Shown here: positions 15,914 to 24,477 of the stretch, one piece after another | Numbering within the stretch: the stretch's first letter is position 1 | How the letters are laid out: each line of letters begins with the position of its first letter | Source: Candidatus Flemingiibacterium merdigallinarum | GTDB lineage: Bacteria > Bacillota > Clostridia > Oscillospirales > CAG-272 | NCBI GenBank assembly: GCA_904386005.1 | Contig: CAJFKR010000011.1 | Span: 1-45,528, forward strand | Direction of reading: 5' to 3' | DNA length: 45,528 nucleotides | Program-made: the position numbers and the translations under genes | The notes under the pieces: model-generated | What the model saw: only the letters and a program-made list of their open reading frames with translations | Databases searched by the model: none | What the model was told of the DNA's origin: nothing

Positions 15914-17338
15914 TCAACTGTTCCAGTTTTCGATAAATTCTTCTATAGCCTTTTCAGCCGCGGGTCTGACAGATTCGATCGTAGATATGAGCGGCTTTTC
16001 ATAGAAAACAATATCCTTCATCGTTACATTCATTCCGCCGAAGTTGAAGCACATACCGAAGTCGACATAGAGCGTGTCGAAGATTATATTCAGCACCTCG
16101 AGGCTGCGCTCGTCGCGCGTTATCTTCTGCGTGTAGACAAGGTCATACGACAGCGGGCGGATCTTCTCGTGTGAATAGCGGGCGAGCGCCTCGGTGACAA
16201 AGCCGGTGAACTCAGGATCGGCGGTTTTCGGCACGCCGACGAAGCAGTGGACACATATCGACATACCCGAGATGTAGGTCTCCTGGTTCTCATCGTATTT
16301 CGGCATCGGCAGAATCAGATATGGGTCTTCCATGTCGCGCAGATGGACGCCGGCGCTTTCTAATTTGTGCTGTAGAAATAATGCGCGCCCCTCCTTGAAC
16401 GTGTAGTTTATGACGTCGTTGATATCCTCGTGTACGATTTTTTGCGTGAACTGCATCATCTTCTCGACGACCGAGACAGTCCTTTCGTTAAAGGTGACGC
16501 CGAGTCCGCTGCCGTCGGGCAGTATTCCCGACAGCTGCTCGCCGCAGCCCGCAAGCAGAGCGTCGGTCGTCTCCTCGGTCGGCTGCATTACGATGCCGTA
16601 GAAGTCGTTTTTCAGATCCATCACGCTGTCGTTGTTGAGATCGCGGTCGAGTCCCTTGGTAAGCTCGATTACCGAGTCGAGCGTCCACTTGCCGTCGATG
16701 ACGAGATCCCAGATGTCGGTCTCGATGCCGAGATCTTCATATAGCGCGAGGTTTAGAAACATACAGAACGGCGACTGATAGACCGCGGGTGAGATGTCGC
16801 CGGTCGTGAAATACATCCGGTCGTCGTAGCGAATACTGTCATAGATGAGCGGGCTCCACCACGACTGATCGAGCGACAGGTCGTCAAGAGCGCAGAGATT
16901 GGTCAGCACGCCCGAGTTGACGAGTGAGTTCATGTTGTCGGAGATTATGATATTGTATAGGTCGTCGCCCGCGAGCACCGAATTCTTGAACGGATCGCTG
17001 GAGTCGTCCTCGTGGTATTCGAGGACTATATTATACCTTTCCTCGAGGTCGGCGTCGCGCTGATAAAGCGCGTCATTGATGACGTCGCCGGTCAGCGTAT
17101 CCTCGGGAATGTTGATGTGGAAGTCGGTGTAGTCGTTTTCATATATTGTGTAGGTGCGTCCCTCGAAATCCTTTTCGCCGAGTTCGTCTAAAATAGACGT
17201 GGTCTCGGTCTCGGTCACGGTTTCGGCGGTGGTTTCGGTGACAGACTGGATATCGTCGGTCGACTGGCAGGAGACACAGCCTGAAATCAGTCCGGCGACA
17301 ATCAAAAATATCGCGATTTTTCTATACATGACCATCAC
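15914..17338 (-). CDS. Orphan extracellular solute-binding lipoprotein
   Basis: 474-residue secreted lipoprotein. An N-terminal hydrophobic signal and lipobox (SGCVSC region) are followed by a Thr/Glu-rich linker (about residues 28-50) and a family-1-like solute-binding fold. RDLNNDSVMD near the middle looks like a calcium-binding loop. No ABC permease or ATPase is adjacent, so it must serve a transporter encoded elsewhere or act in another way. A TAA lies directly upstream in frame, so the start is the GTG at 17338 or the ATGs at 17335 or 17329; the last is plausible. It is a paralogue of the protein at 40613-42094 (shared DFEG, DVINDA, RYNI, LAG-D and GKWT-D segments). The ligand is probably a sugar, which is inferred. 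Confidence 0.88.
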   Translation of the reverse strand: MMVMYRKIAIFLIVAGLISGCVSCQSTDDIQSVTETTAETVTETETTSILDELGEKDFEGRTYTIYENDYTDFHINIPEDTLTGDVINDALYQRDADLEERYNIVLEYHEDDSSDPFKNSVLAGDDLYNIIISDNMNSLVNSGVLTNLCALDDLSLDQSWWSPLIYDSIRYDDRMYFTTGDISPAVYQSPFCMFLNLALYEDLGIETDIWDLVIDGKWTLDSVIELTKGLDRDLNNDSVMDLKNDFYGIVMQPTEETTDALLAGCGEQLSGILPDGSGLGVTFNERTVSVVEKMMQFTQKIVHEDINDVINYTFKEGRALFLQHKLESAGVHLRDMEDPYLILPMPKYDENQETYISGMSICVHCFVGVPKTADPEFTGFVTEALARYSHEKIRPLSYDLVYTQKITRDERSLEVLNIIFDTLYVDFGMCFNFGGMNVTMKDIVFYEKPLISTIESVRPAAEKAIEEFIENWNS

Positions 17339-17380
17339 TTATATTCGGCAAGCGAATATCCTTTCGTTGGATTTAACAAC

Positions 17381-17409
17381 AGTATAGCACGATATCTCCG
17401 ATATGTCAA
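17381..17409 (-). promoter_or_regulatory. Promoter of the binding lipoprotein at 15914-17338
   Basis: Minus-strand TTGACA (17409-17404), 17-base spacer, TATACT (17386-17381), with TGC just before the -10. Near-perfect housekeeping promoter; the leader is about 35 bases. Confidence 0.83.
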
Positions 17410-17461
17410 GGATTTGCAACAGATTCGAAATATTTATTTATATAAACAGATTTATTCTGCT

Positions 17462-18283
17462 TTACATAAACAGAATAAGACTCAATGCCATAACCGCCAT
17501 ACCGCCGATCAGACCGTATATCGACAGATGGTGCTCGCCATATTCGCGCGCGGCGGGCAGCAGCTCGTCGAACGATATGAACACCATGATTCCGGCGACC
17601 ATTGCGAAGATGACGCCGTAGACGATATCATTCATGAACGGCATCAATATAAGCCAGCCGATGAGCGCGCCGATCGGCTCGGCGAGTCCGGACATGAACG
17701 ACAGTCCGAACGCCTTCTTTTTCGAGCCGGTCGCCTGATATATCGGCACCGACACGGCGATTCCCTCGGGAATATTGTGCAGCGCGATCGCGGCGACAAT
17801 CGGTATCGCGAGACCCGGCTCTTGCAGAGCGGACACGAAGGTCGCGAGTCCCTCGGGAAAGTTGTGTATGCCGATGGCGAGCGCGGTGAATATGCCGATT
17901 CGGCGCAGTCGACCCGACGCGGCGAGACGCTCGCAGTCAGCGCCGCCGTTTTTTTTGCAGTCCTCGATCAACTTGACCTCGTGCGGGTTTTCGTCCGACG
18001 GCAGCAGCTTGTCGATAATCGCGATTAAAAACATACCGCCGAAAAACGATATGACCGCGATAGTCATCGACAGCTTTTCGCTAAAGCTTGAAGCGAAGCT
18101 CTCGGCGGCTTTCGGCAGGATTTCGAGCATCGAAACATAGACCATGACTCCGGCTGAAAACCCGAGGCTGACCGAAAGAAAACGGCGATTCGTGCTGTTC
18201 GAGACAAAGGCGATGAGACTGCCGATGCCGGTCGACAGTCCGGCTATAAGGGTGAGCAAAAATGCTATCAATATATTATCCAT
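17462..18283 (-). CDS. ZIP-family metal transporter (ZupT-like)
   Basis: 273-residue membrane protein with about eight helices. It has the two ZIP metal-binding motifs HNFPEGLATF and ALHNIPEGIA in adjacent helices, and a His-free, acidic and Cys-containing cytoplasmic loop between helices 3 and 4 (HEVKLIEDCKKNGGADCE region). ZupT-type carriers import Zn(II), Fe(II) or Mn(II). I chose the ATG at 18283 (MDNILIAFLL), which begins at the first membrane helix; a longer TTG reading from 18337 adds a basic, non-conserved head. The gene has a consensus promoter with a palindromic operator-like site, so it is probably metal-regulated. It closes the metal-handling part of the window. Confidence 0.93.
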   Translation of the reverse strand: MDNILIAFLLTLIAGLSTGIGSLIAFVSNSTNRRFLSVSLGFSAGVMVYVSMLEILPKAAESFASSFSEKLSMTIAVISFFGGMFLIAIIDKLLPSDENPHEVKLIEDCKKNGGADCERLAASGRLRRIGIFTALAIGIHNFPEGLATFVSALQEPGLAIPIVAAIALHNIPEGIAVSVPIYQATGSKKKAFGLSFMSGLAEPIGALIGWLILMPFMNDIVYGVIFAMVAGIMVFISFDELLPAAREYGEHHLSIYGLIGGMAVMALSLILFM

Positions 18284-18401
18284 AATTATGACCCTGACTT
18301 TATAAAGCGTAGTCTTCCTTACTTTATGTTGATACAAAAATTTTATGCAGATACAAAAGCTTACTTGATTTGTGGTAGGTCAGCAGCAGATAACCGAATT
18401 T

Positions 18402-18430
18402 ATTATACCATAATGGTATGCTATTGTCAA
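18402..18430 (-). promoter_or_regulatory. Consensus promoter of the ZIP transporter
   Basis: Minus-strand TTGACA (18430-18425), 17-base spacer, TATAAT (18407-18402), with extended TGG. Both boxes match the consensus exactly, which suggests strong transcription held in check by a repressor. Confidence 0.87.
18405..18419. promoter_or_regulatory. Operator-like palindrome inside the ZIP promoter
   Basis: ATACCAT-A-ATGGTAT, a perfect 7-1-7 palindrome covering part of the -10 box and most of the spacer. It differs from the feo palindromes, so a different regulator is expected. Confidence 0.65.
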
Positions 18431-18456
18431 TAGAAGCTTAAAAATTGACAGCGTTT

Positions 18457-18521
18457 ATTAAGAAATATTAAGCTGCTTCTATATTGAATCTTCAGAAACA
18501 ATATGGTATACTTTATATACC
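18457..18521 (+). promoter_or_regulatory. Promoter and candidate autoregulatory sites of the two-component genes
   Basis: TTGAAT (18484-18489), 17-base spacer ending TGG, TATACT (18507-18512). Two direct ATTAAG half-sites 10 bases apart (18457-18462, 18467-18472) sit just upstream of the -35, the layout typical of OmpR-family activator sites. GGTATA-CTTTA-TATACC (18505-18521) is an inverted repeat across the -10. Confidence 0.7.
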
Positions 18522-18550
18522 GAAGCAAAGTGAAAACCGGAGGAAACGCA

Positions 18551-19240
18551 ATGCACACAATACTAGTCTGCGACGACGAGAGGGATATAGTCTCGGCGAT
18601 TAAAATCTACCTTGAGGCGGAGGGATATCGCGTCGTATGCGCATACGACGGAAAAGAGGCACTGGAGATTCTCAGACGTGAGGATGTACAGCTGGTGCTG
18701 CTCGATATCATGATGCCGCGGCTCGACGGAATCTCGGCAATGGCGCAGCTGCGAAGCTTCACGAACATACCCGTGATTCTGCTGACCGCCAAGAGCGAGG
18801 ACGCCGACAAGGTGCTCGGACTCAATGTCGGCGCGGACGATTATATCACAAAGCCGTTTCATCCGGCGGAGCTGGTCGCGCGCGTGCGCTCACAGCTGCG
18901 GAGGTACACGTTTCTCGGCGGTATAAAGAGGGAAAATGAGTCGCAGAATATACTCTGCCGCGGCGCGCTGCGGCTCGACCTTGCAGAGCGCAGGCTGACG
19001 GTCGACGGCGACGAGGTGTCATTGACTCCGACCGAATTTTCGGTATTGAAGCTATTGATGGAGTCGCCTGGAAAGGTGTTCTCGACGAGCGAAATATACC
19101 GCCGCGTCTGGGGCGGTATCGGCTCGGAGAACAACGTCGCGGTACACATACGGCATCTGCGCGAGAAGCTCGAGGTGAACCCTGCCGAGCCGCGCCACAT
19201 CAAGGTGGTCTGGGGGCAGGGGTACAAGATTGACGAGTGA
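18551..19240 (+). CDS. OmpR/PhoB-family response regulator (VanR-like)
   Basis: 229-residue response regulator. Receiver domain at residues 1-120 with phospho-acceptor Asp52 (LLDIMMP) and the conserved Lys in TKPFHPAEL, then a C-terminal winged-helix DNA-binding domain ending with an RHLREKLEVNP-type recognition segment and WGQGYKI. ATG at 18551 follows GGAGG by 7 bases; the upstream in-frame ATG lies inside the promoter and is excluded. The histidine kinase follows 30 bases later. The likely targets include its own promoter, which has paired ATTAAG half-sites. The signal is unknown; VanR-like pairs often sense cell-envelope stress. Confidence 0.95.
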   Translation: MHTILVCDDERDIVSAIKIYLEAEGYRVVCAYDGKEALEILRREDVQLVLLDIMMPRLDGISAMAQLRSFTNIPVILLTAKSEDADKVLGLNVGADDYITKPFHPAELVARVRSQLRRYTFLGGIKRENESQNILCRGALRLDLAERRLTVDGDEVSLTPTEFSVLKLLMESPGKVFSTSEIYRRVWGGIGSENNVAVHIRHLREKLEVNPAEPRHIKVVWGQGYKIDE

Positions 19241-19270
19241 GTGCGTTAGTGATTGAAAGGATTTGATTTT

Positions 19271-21388
19271 ATGGATATAAAACGAATGTTATGTGGAAAG
19301 GTCGCACGCTTAATTGTCATATTGCTGATATGTGCGTCGCTTTTGGGATTGGGAATGTGCCTGATTAAAAGCTTATACATTTATTCCACGACTGATTTCC
19401 AAAGCGGAGAGTATATACCGTGGGTAATGCTGAATGAGGAAACCCAGACCCTCGATTATGCTTTGCGTATTTTCAGAAATGATATACCGGATGGGTTTTT
19501 CGAAGAAAATGTCGGATATACCGAATACAATGGCATAACTGTTATATCGGGAACAAGCAAGGAAATAATAGATATTTTATCCGGATTCAGTCCAGAGATA
19601 AGTAATCTGCGATTTCAATTGTACTGCCAAGACATACTTGTCGCGAAAAATACTGATGAAGTACCCGAAACTGTCTGCAGCATCTGGTATAAAGGATATG
19701 ACGAATTATCGGATGATACGGGAAAAATATGGTATGCGGGAGAGGATGTATCGACCGAAATAATTTATTTTTCCGTTCAAAATACATCTGTCAACGACAA
19801 GTATCAGCAAAATTACGAAGTGTATCTGAGCCTGACCGAACAGGGCAATAACTATTTTGTCGGCAATTTTATCTGGCTTGCGGTTGTATTGCTGTTATCA
19901 GTCATATATATTTTGCAGTCGCTTTATGTTCCGTCGGGTGGGAAAATAAGATTGTCAATTGTCGAGCGTATACCGGCAGAAATAATGCTGTGCGTTGACG
20001 CTGTGCTTGTCGCGCTTGATTTGTATGTGGCTTATGTTGTCATAACAAATCTATTCAGCCGTGACTATGTTTCGCTGATTAATTCACTGGCAGCAGGCCT
20101 TGTAAAGATAACGAGCAGCTTTGACTATTTTATTTTTATACAAATTGTTATAGTCGTTATTTGCGCGGTAATTTTATATCTGCTCATTCTCCGCACACTC
20201 CGCGCCGCGGTACGCCGTATCGCCGCGGGGAAATGGTACCGCAATACCCTCGTCTGGCGACTGCTTGTACTTATTATGAATATCAAGCATTTCTGGAAAT
20301 GGGTGCTGTTCTGCGCGGTCGACTTCTTCCTGCTCGTATTGTCCATTCCGTCGCGCTCGTCGTCAATGCTGACGGCATTCATGCTTTACAACATCGCCGC
20401 GTTTCTGTATGTATCCTATTTCCTTGTCCGTCTCGGTAAGCTGCAGAGCGCGGCAGAGCGGCTCGCGGGTGGTGAGGACGGTGTGCGCTTTGAAACTACC
20501 GGACCGCTCGACCCGGTAGGTAAAAGCGCGAAGATATTCAATCGCATCGGCGACAGCGTCAGCCGCGCGGTCGAGGAGCGTATGAAGAGCGAGCGTCTGC
20601 GCACCGAGCTCATCACGAACGTCTCTCACGACATCAAGACGCCGCTGACGTCGATTATCAGCTACGTCGACCTCATCAAAAAAGAGCAGCCCGAAAACGA
20701 GAATATCCGCGGCTATATCGAAGTCCTCGACCGTCAGTCGGGACGGCTGAAAAAGCTGATCGAGGACTTGATTGAGGCGTCAAAAGCGTCGTCGGGTGTG
20801 CTGCCGGTCAACGCCGCCGAGCTCGATGTGTCTGAGCTGCTGCGTCAGGCGCTCGGCGAATACAGCGAGCGTTTCGCGGCGGCGGGAGTGAACACGGTCG
20901 TGAACATACCCGACGAGCGGGTCATCATCTTCGCCGACGGTCGGCATATGTGGAGGATATTCGACAATCTGTCTTCGAACATCTGCAAGTATTCGCTTAC
21001 CGGTACGCGCGCCTATTTCGACCTTGTCGCCGAGCGTGGCGAGGCGGTCATGACTTTCCGCAACATTTCGTCCGAGCAGTCGGGGCTGTCGGGCATTGAC
21101 CTGACCGAACGCTTCGTGCGGCGCGACAGCTCGCGCCACACCGAGGGCAGCGGTCTCGGGCTCGCGATTGCGAAAAGCCTCGCCGAGCTGCAGGGCGCGA
21201 GCCTTGAGGTGAGCGTCGACGGGGATTTATTCAAGGTCACGGTCAGAATCAAGTGCCTGCGCGTCGAAAAGCCGAGCGGTCTGCCCGAATTGGTCGGCGA
21301 CAATGGCAATTCGAGTGATTCGCCGGATACTAACGGAATTTCTGATTCTAACCAGTCCGACAATATCAATCCTAACACGCAGAATTAA
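19271..21388 (+). CDS. Membrane sensor histidine kinase (VanS-like)
   Basis: 705-residue kinase. The first helix (about residues 12-34) is followed by an extracytoplasmic sensor domain of about 165 residues, then several more helices to about residue 385, a HAMP-like segment (RLGKLQSAAERLAGGEDG), the HisKA domain with His in NVSHDIKTPLTS, and an ATPase domain with N-box DNLSSNICKYS and G-box GSGLGLAIA. The final 40 residues are a Ser/Asn/Asp-rich tail. The start at 19271 is preceded by GAAAGGA; a TTG six codons earlier overlaps that SD and is rejected. The sensor-coding part (19271-20150) is distinctly AT-richer than the kinase part. It partners the response regulator just upstream. Confidence 0.93.
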   Translation: MDIKRMLCGKVARLIVILLICASLLGLGMCLIKSLYIYSTTDFQSGEYIPWVMLNEETQTLDYALRIFRNDIPDGFFEENVGYTEYNGITVISGTSKEIIDILSGFSPEISNLRFQLYCQDILVAKNTDEVPETVCSIWYKGYDELSDDTGKIWYAGEDVSTEIIYFSVQNTSVNDKYQQNYEVYLSLTEQGNNYFVGNFIWLAVVLLLSVIYILQSLYVPSGGKIRLSIVERIPAEIMLCVDAVLVALDLYVAYVVITNLFSRDYVSLINSLAAGLVKITSSFDYFIFIQIVIVVICAVILYLLILRTLRAAVRRIAAGKWYRNTLVWRLLVLIMNIKHFWKWVLFCAVDFFLLVLSIPSRSSSMLTAFMLYNIAAFLYVSYFLVRLGKLQSAAERLAGGEDGVRFETTGPLDPVGKSAKIFNRIGDSVSRAVEERMKSERLRTELITNVSHDIKTPLTSIISYVDLIKKEQPENENIRGYIEVLDRQSGRLKKLIEDLIEASKASSGVLPVNAAELDVSELLRQALGEYSERFAAAGVNTVVNIPDERVIIFADGRHMWRIFDNLSSNICKYSLTGTRAYFDLVAERGEAVMTFRNISSEQSGLSGIDLTERFVRRDSSRHTEGSGLGLAIAKSLAELQGASLEVSVDGDLFKVTVRIKCLRVEKPSGLPELVGDNGNSSDSPDTNGISDSNQSDNINPNTQN

Positions 21389-21417
21389 CAATTATACGGT
21401 AGAATCTTCGGCTGACG

Positions 21418-21427
21418 GTGGTATAAT
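21418..21427 (+). promoter_or_regulatory. Extended -10 element for the GNAT gene
   Basis: TGGTATAAT lies at the 3' end of the kinase region with no good -35 box 17 bases upstream. It predicts transcription from about 21434, which fits the start codon at 21456. Confidence 0.5.
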
Positions 21428-21455
21428 GGTTGAAAATACTGACATGGAGGAAAAT

Positions 21456-22100
21456 ATGCCGAGTATACACGAAATCCCCGACTACAACCTGTTCATGTGC
21501 TGCCGCGAGCCGAATCGCGAAGCCGCGGCCAAGCTGCCGGATGGGTATAAGTTCGACCTCTGCCGACCGGACGAGCTCGACATATGGAAGCGATTCCCGT
21601 TCGATCGCGAGGAGGACGCCGACAGCTACTACGGCTACATGACCGAATATTTCGACAATGTATACGGCGCGGATACAGACGAGTTCTACCGTCGCTGCCT
21701 GTTTGTGCGCAGCTCCGACGGCACGCCGGTCGCGACCGGTTTCGTCTGGCGCGCGTACGGTCGGGTGAACACCCTGCACTGGATAAAGACGCGCCATGAC
21801 TGCGAAAACCTCGGAATCGGGCGCGCGCTCCTGACGCGTCTGCTGATTGACACGTCCGACGAATACCCGATCTGCCTGCACACGCAGCCGTCGAGCTTCC
21901 GCGCGATCAAGCTGTACAGCGACTTCGGCTTCGACTTCATCACCGACGACGTCGTCGGTCGACGCAAAAATCAGCTCCATGAGAGCCTACCGTGGCTGAA
22001 AGAATTCATGCTGCCCGAGGCGTTAGCGGCACTTCGGTATACAAACGCGCCGCAAGAACTGCTTGAAGCCGCCGCCGCGTCGGAAATAAACGAGTTTTAA
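21456..22100 (+). CDS. GNAT-family N-acetyltransferase
   Basis: 214-residue protein with a GNAT acetyl-CoA-binding core: VATGFVWRAYGRVNTLHWI (strands 4-5), then CENLGIGRALLTRLL (the pyrophosphate-binding motif A) and SSFRAIKLYSDFGFDF (motif B). It transfers an acyl group from CoA to an unknown amine. I place the start at 21456 because GGAGG lies 5 bases upstream; earlier ATGs at 21426 and 21444 overlap the -10 or the SD. It follows the kinase gene by 67 bases and has its own -10 element, so it can be expressed separately. A terminator follows. Confidence 0.88.
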   Translation: MPSIHEIPDYNLFMCCREPNREAAAKLPDGYKFDLCRPDELDIWKRFPFDREEDADSYYGYMTEYFDNVYGADTDEFYRRCLFVRSSDGTPVATGFVWRAYGRVNTLHWIKTRHDCENLGIGRALLTRLLIDTSDEYPICLHTQPSSFRAIKLYSDFGFDFITDDVVGRRKNQLHESLPWLKEFMLPEALAALRYTNAPQELLEAAAASEINEF

Positions 22101-22107
22101 TATTCAC

Positions 22108-22142
22108 AGCTGTCGCGAATATCGCGGCGGCTTTATTTTTTA
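22108..22142 (+). terminator. Terminator after the GNAT gene
   Basis: AGCTGTCGCGA (22108-22118) pairs, with two G-U pairs, with TCGCGGCGGCT (22122-22132) across a 3-base loop, followed by TTTATTTTTT. Confidence 0.82.
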
Positions 22143-22231
22143 CCCGAACATTGACAGTTATAATACCTCAAAACTCATCAATAAGCAAGAAAAACAGCGT
22201 AAAACGCATGAAAAATAGGGTTAAATATAAA

Positions 22232-22263
22232 ATTTGCGAAAAATTCATATAATTTTCGCAAAT
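22232..22263. promoter_or_regulatory. Palindrome directly upstream of the pot promoter
   Basis: ATTTGCGAAAA (22232-22242) and TTTTCGCAAAT (22253-22263) form a perfect 11-bp inverted repeat with 10 bases between. It ends four bases before the -35 box, a typical place for an activator or repressor site. Confidence 0.65.
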
Positions 22264-22266
22264 CTA

Positions 22267-22295
22267 TTGATTTTTCCGCGGTTTTCTGATACAAT
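22267..22295 (+). promoter_or_regulatory. Promoter of the potABCD operon
   Basis: TTGATT (22267-22272), 17-base spacer ending CTGA, TACAAT (22290-22295); TGA before the -10 makes it extended. The transcript would start near 22302. Confidence 0.75.
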
Positions 22296-22310
22296 TAATT
22301 GCAGTGAATA

Positions 22311-22424
22311 ATGTGCCAAATACCGCGGTCAAACGCCGCGCGGCGATTTGTTTTATCATCTTTTCTATTACCCGACAATAGTCGGCGGAGTGGTTGGGGT
22401 GTTTTTTTTCGCCGGATGGCACAT
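22311..22424 (+). promoter_or_regulatory. Structured leader of the pot operon (candidate cis-regulatory RNA)
   Basis: An 8-bp closing stem ATGTGCCA (22311-22318) / TGGCACAT (22417-22424) encloses a hairpin (GCGG 22325-22328 / CCGC 22336-22339) and a second arm CGGCGA (22341-22346) / TCGCCG (22409-22414). That arm contains the hairpin CCGAC-AATA-GTCGG (22372-22385). Together they form a possible three-way junction 22 bases before the potA SD. I do not recognise it as a known riboswitch class. An eight-T run (22402-22409) lies inside the second arm. Confidence 0.5.
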
Positions 22425-22463
22425 GAGGCCTAATAATACACTTCAAAGGAGCGGCGATATCAA

Positions 22464-23576
22464 ATGGACAAAAACAAAATTATCGAGCTGAAAAATATCA
22501 CCAAGGAATACGAGGGCGAACAGGTGCTGCGAGGTATCAACCTCGACATACATGACAAGGAGTTCGTGACCCTGCTCGGTCCCTCCGGCTGCGGCAAGAC
22601 GACAACATTGCGCATCGTCGGCGGATTTATTACACCTGACTCGGGCGACGTGTTCTTCGGCGGCAAGCGGGTCAACGACCTGCCGCCCTACAAGCGTCCG
22701 GTCAACACCGTGTTCCAGAAATACGCGCTCTTTCCGCATCTCAACGTCTACGAGAATGTAGCGTTCGGTCTGCGGCTCAAAAAGACGCCCGAGTCCGAGG
22801 TCGCGCGCCGTGTCGGCGAAATGCTAGAGCTCGTCGATCTCAAGGGCTTCGACCGAAGAAGCGTCAATCAGCTGTCGGGCGGTCAGCAGCAGCGCATAGC
22901 TATCGCCCGCGCGCTCATAAACAACCCGAAGGTGCTGCTGCTCGACGAGCCGCTCGGCGCGCTCGACTTAAAGCTGCGCAAGGAAATGCAGATCGAGCTG
23001 AAGAAGATTCAACAGCGCATGGAGATAACCTTCATCTACGTCACGCACGACCAAGAAGAAGCGCTCACGATGAGCGACACGGTCGTCGTCATGCGTGACG
23101 GTACGATTCAGCAGATCGGCACGCCGCAGGACATATACAACGAGCCGGTCAACGCGTTCGTCGCCGACTTTATCGGCGAGTCGAACATCCTGCCGGGCAT
23201 TATGCACCGCGACTATCTTGTCGAGTTCGCCGGCAACAACTTCGAGTGCGTCGACTCGGGCTTCGACCCGATGGAATCGGTCGACGTCGTCATCCGTCCG
23301 GAGGACATAAGACTCGTTCCGGCATCGGACGAGGTGCTGAACGGCGTCGTCGAGAACGTGCAGTTCAAGGGCGTACACTATGAAATCATCGTCCGCGCCT
23401 ATTCGGATATCTGGGTCATTCACTCGACAAAGGCTCCCGAGGTCGGTTCGGTCGTCGGAATCACATTGACGCCCGAGGATATACACATCATGAAAAAGAG
23501 CGACGTCAAAAGGCTGTCGTATCTTAAAAATGAATCGACAATAGAGGAGGGAAACGACATTGAACAAGAAATCTAA
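22464..23576 (+). CDS. potA: Polyamine ABC transporter ATPase PotA
   Basis: 370-residue ATP-binding subunit of a spermidine/putrescine importer: Walker A GPSGCGKT (residues 39-46), Q-loop Gln85, signature LSGGQ (137-141), Walker B LLLDEP, switch His in VTHDQEE, and a C-terminal TOBE-type regulatory domain (about residues 240-350). ATG at 22464 follows AAAGGAG. It is the first gene of potABCD behind a long leader that may be regulatory. The last 17 bases overlap potB. Confidence 0.95.
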   Translation: MDKNKIIELKNITKEYEGEQVLRGINLDIHDKEFVTLLGPSGCGKTTTLRIVGGFITPDSGDVFFGGKRVNDLPPYKRPVNTVFQKYALFPHLNVYENVAFGLRLKKTPESEVARRVGEMLELVDLKGFDRRSVNQLSGGQQQRIAIARALINNPKVLLLDEPLGALDLKLRKEMQIELKKIQQRMEITFIYVTHDQEEALTMSDTVVVMRDGTIQQIGTPQDIYNEPVNAFVADFIGESNILPGIMHRDYLVEFAGNNFECVDSGFDPMESVDVVIRPEDIRLVPASDEVLNGVVENVQFKGVHYEIIVRAYSDIWVIHSTKAPEVGSVVGITLTPEDIHIMKKSDVKRLSYLKNESTIEEGNDIEQEI

Positions 23577-24477
23577 GCTCGCGGCCGCCCCATATCTATT
23601 GTGGATGATTGTGTTCATAATCGTGCCGCTGCTGCTTATCGCGGTGTTCGCGTTCACGACGACCGCGACCTGCGACGCTGACGGAAACGTCCTCTCCGAG
23701 GAGGAGCTCGCCGAATACCTCGCCGAGTGCGAGGAGAACGAGGTCGAGCCGGTGCTGACCGAGAAGAATATATTCACGTTCCAGAATATCCTCGATGTCA
23801 GCAAGTATTCGACCGTGCTTGTCAACTCGGCATGGCTCGCGCTGATCGCGACCGCGATCTGCCTTGTCATAGCCTATCCGCTCGCGTATATGATCTCGCG
23901 TATGTTCTACTCAAGGCAGAAGCTCGCGCTGATGCTGGTCATGCTGCCGATGTGGATGAACTTCCTGCTGCGCACCTACGCGTGGATGACACTGCTTGAG
24001 CGAAACGGGCTCATCAACAAATTCTTCGGGCTGTTCGGAATCGGGCCATTCAACATGATCAACACACAAGGCGCGGTCGTGCTCGGCATGATCTACAACT
24101 ACCTGCCGTTCATGATTCTGCCGCTCTACTCGGTCATGACCAAAATCGACGACCGCACTATTGAAGCCGCGCAGGATCTCGGCGCGAACGGCTGGCAGGT
24201 CATCAGCCGCGTCGTCATGCCGCTGTCGATGCCGGGCGTGGCGTCGGGTATCACGATGGTGTTCGTGCCATCGGTGTCGACGTTCATAATCTCGCGTATG
24301 CTCGGCGGCGGAACGAATATGCTCATTGGTGACCTCATCGATTTGCAGTTCCTCGGCAACGCCTACAACCCGAACCTCGGAGCGGCGATATCGCTCGTTC
24401 TGATGGTATTCATCTTTCTATGTATGTCTATTACGAATCAGCTCGACAACGAGGATATGGAGGGGGTATTGCTGTGA
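23560..24477 (+). CDS. potB: Polyamine ABC transporter permease PotB
   Basis: 305-residue inner permease with six helices and the coupling motif [25 protein letters not shown]. After the first helix it has an external acidic loop of about 45 residues (Cys-Asp-Ala-Asp start, rich in Glu) that is longer than in the E. coli protein. The start is TTG at 23560, with GAGGAGGG upstream. It overlaps potA by 17 bases and potC by 4, so the operon is translationally coupled. Confidence 0.94.
   Translation: MNKKSKLAAAPYLLWMIVFIIVPLLLIAVFAFTTTATCDADGNVLSEEELAEYLAECEENEVEPVLTEKNIFTFQNILDVSKYSTVLVNSAWLALIATAICLVIAYPLAYMISRMFYSRQKLALMLVMLPMWMNFLLRTYAWMTLLERNGLINKFFGLFGIGPFNMINTQGAVVLGMIYNYLPFMILPLYSVMTKIDDRTIEAAQDLGANGWQVISRVVMPLSMPGVASGITMVFVPSVSTFIISRMLGGGTNMLIGDLIDLQFLGNAYNPNLGAAISLVLMVFIFLCMSITNQLDNEDMEGVLL

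Larger units (their letters stand above)
22101..22463 (+). other. 363-base intergenic region before potA
   Basis: No gene seen. In order it holds the GNAT terminator, a perfect AT-rich palindrome, the pot promoter and a long potentially structured leader ending in AAAGGAG before potA. The parts are listed separately. Confidence 0.8.

Noticed and set aside
22311..22424. Known riboswitch in the pot leader (purine, TPP, glycine or guanidine class)
   Set aside because: I could not match the conserved core of any of these. I kept it only as an unassigned structured leader.
22968..23870. 300-codon minus-strand open frame across potA and potB
   Set aside because: It crosses two real overlapping genes with clear ABC transporter motifs and has no recognisable protein features.
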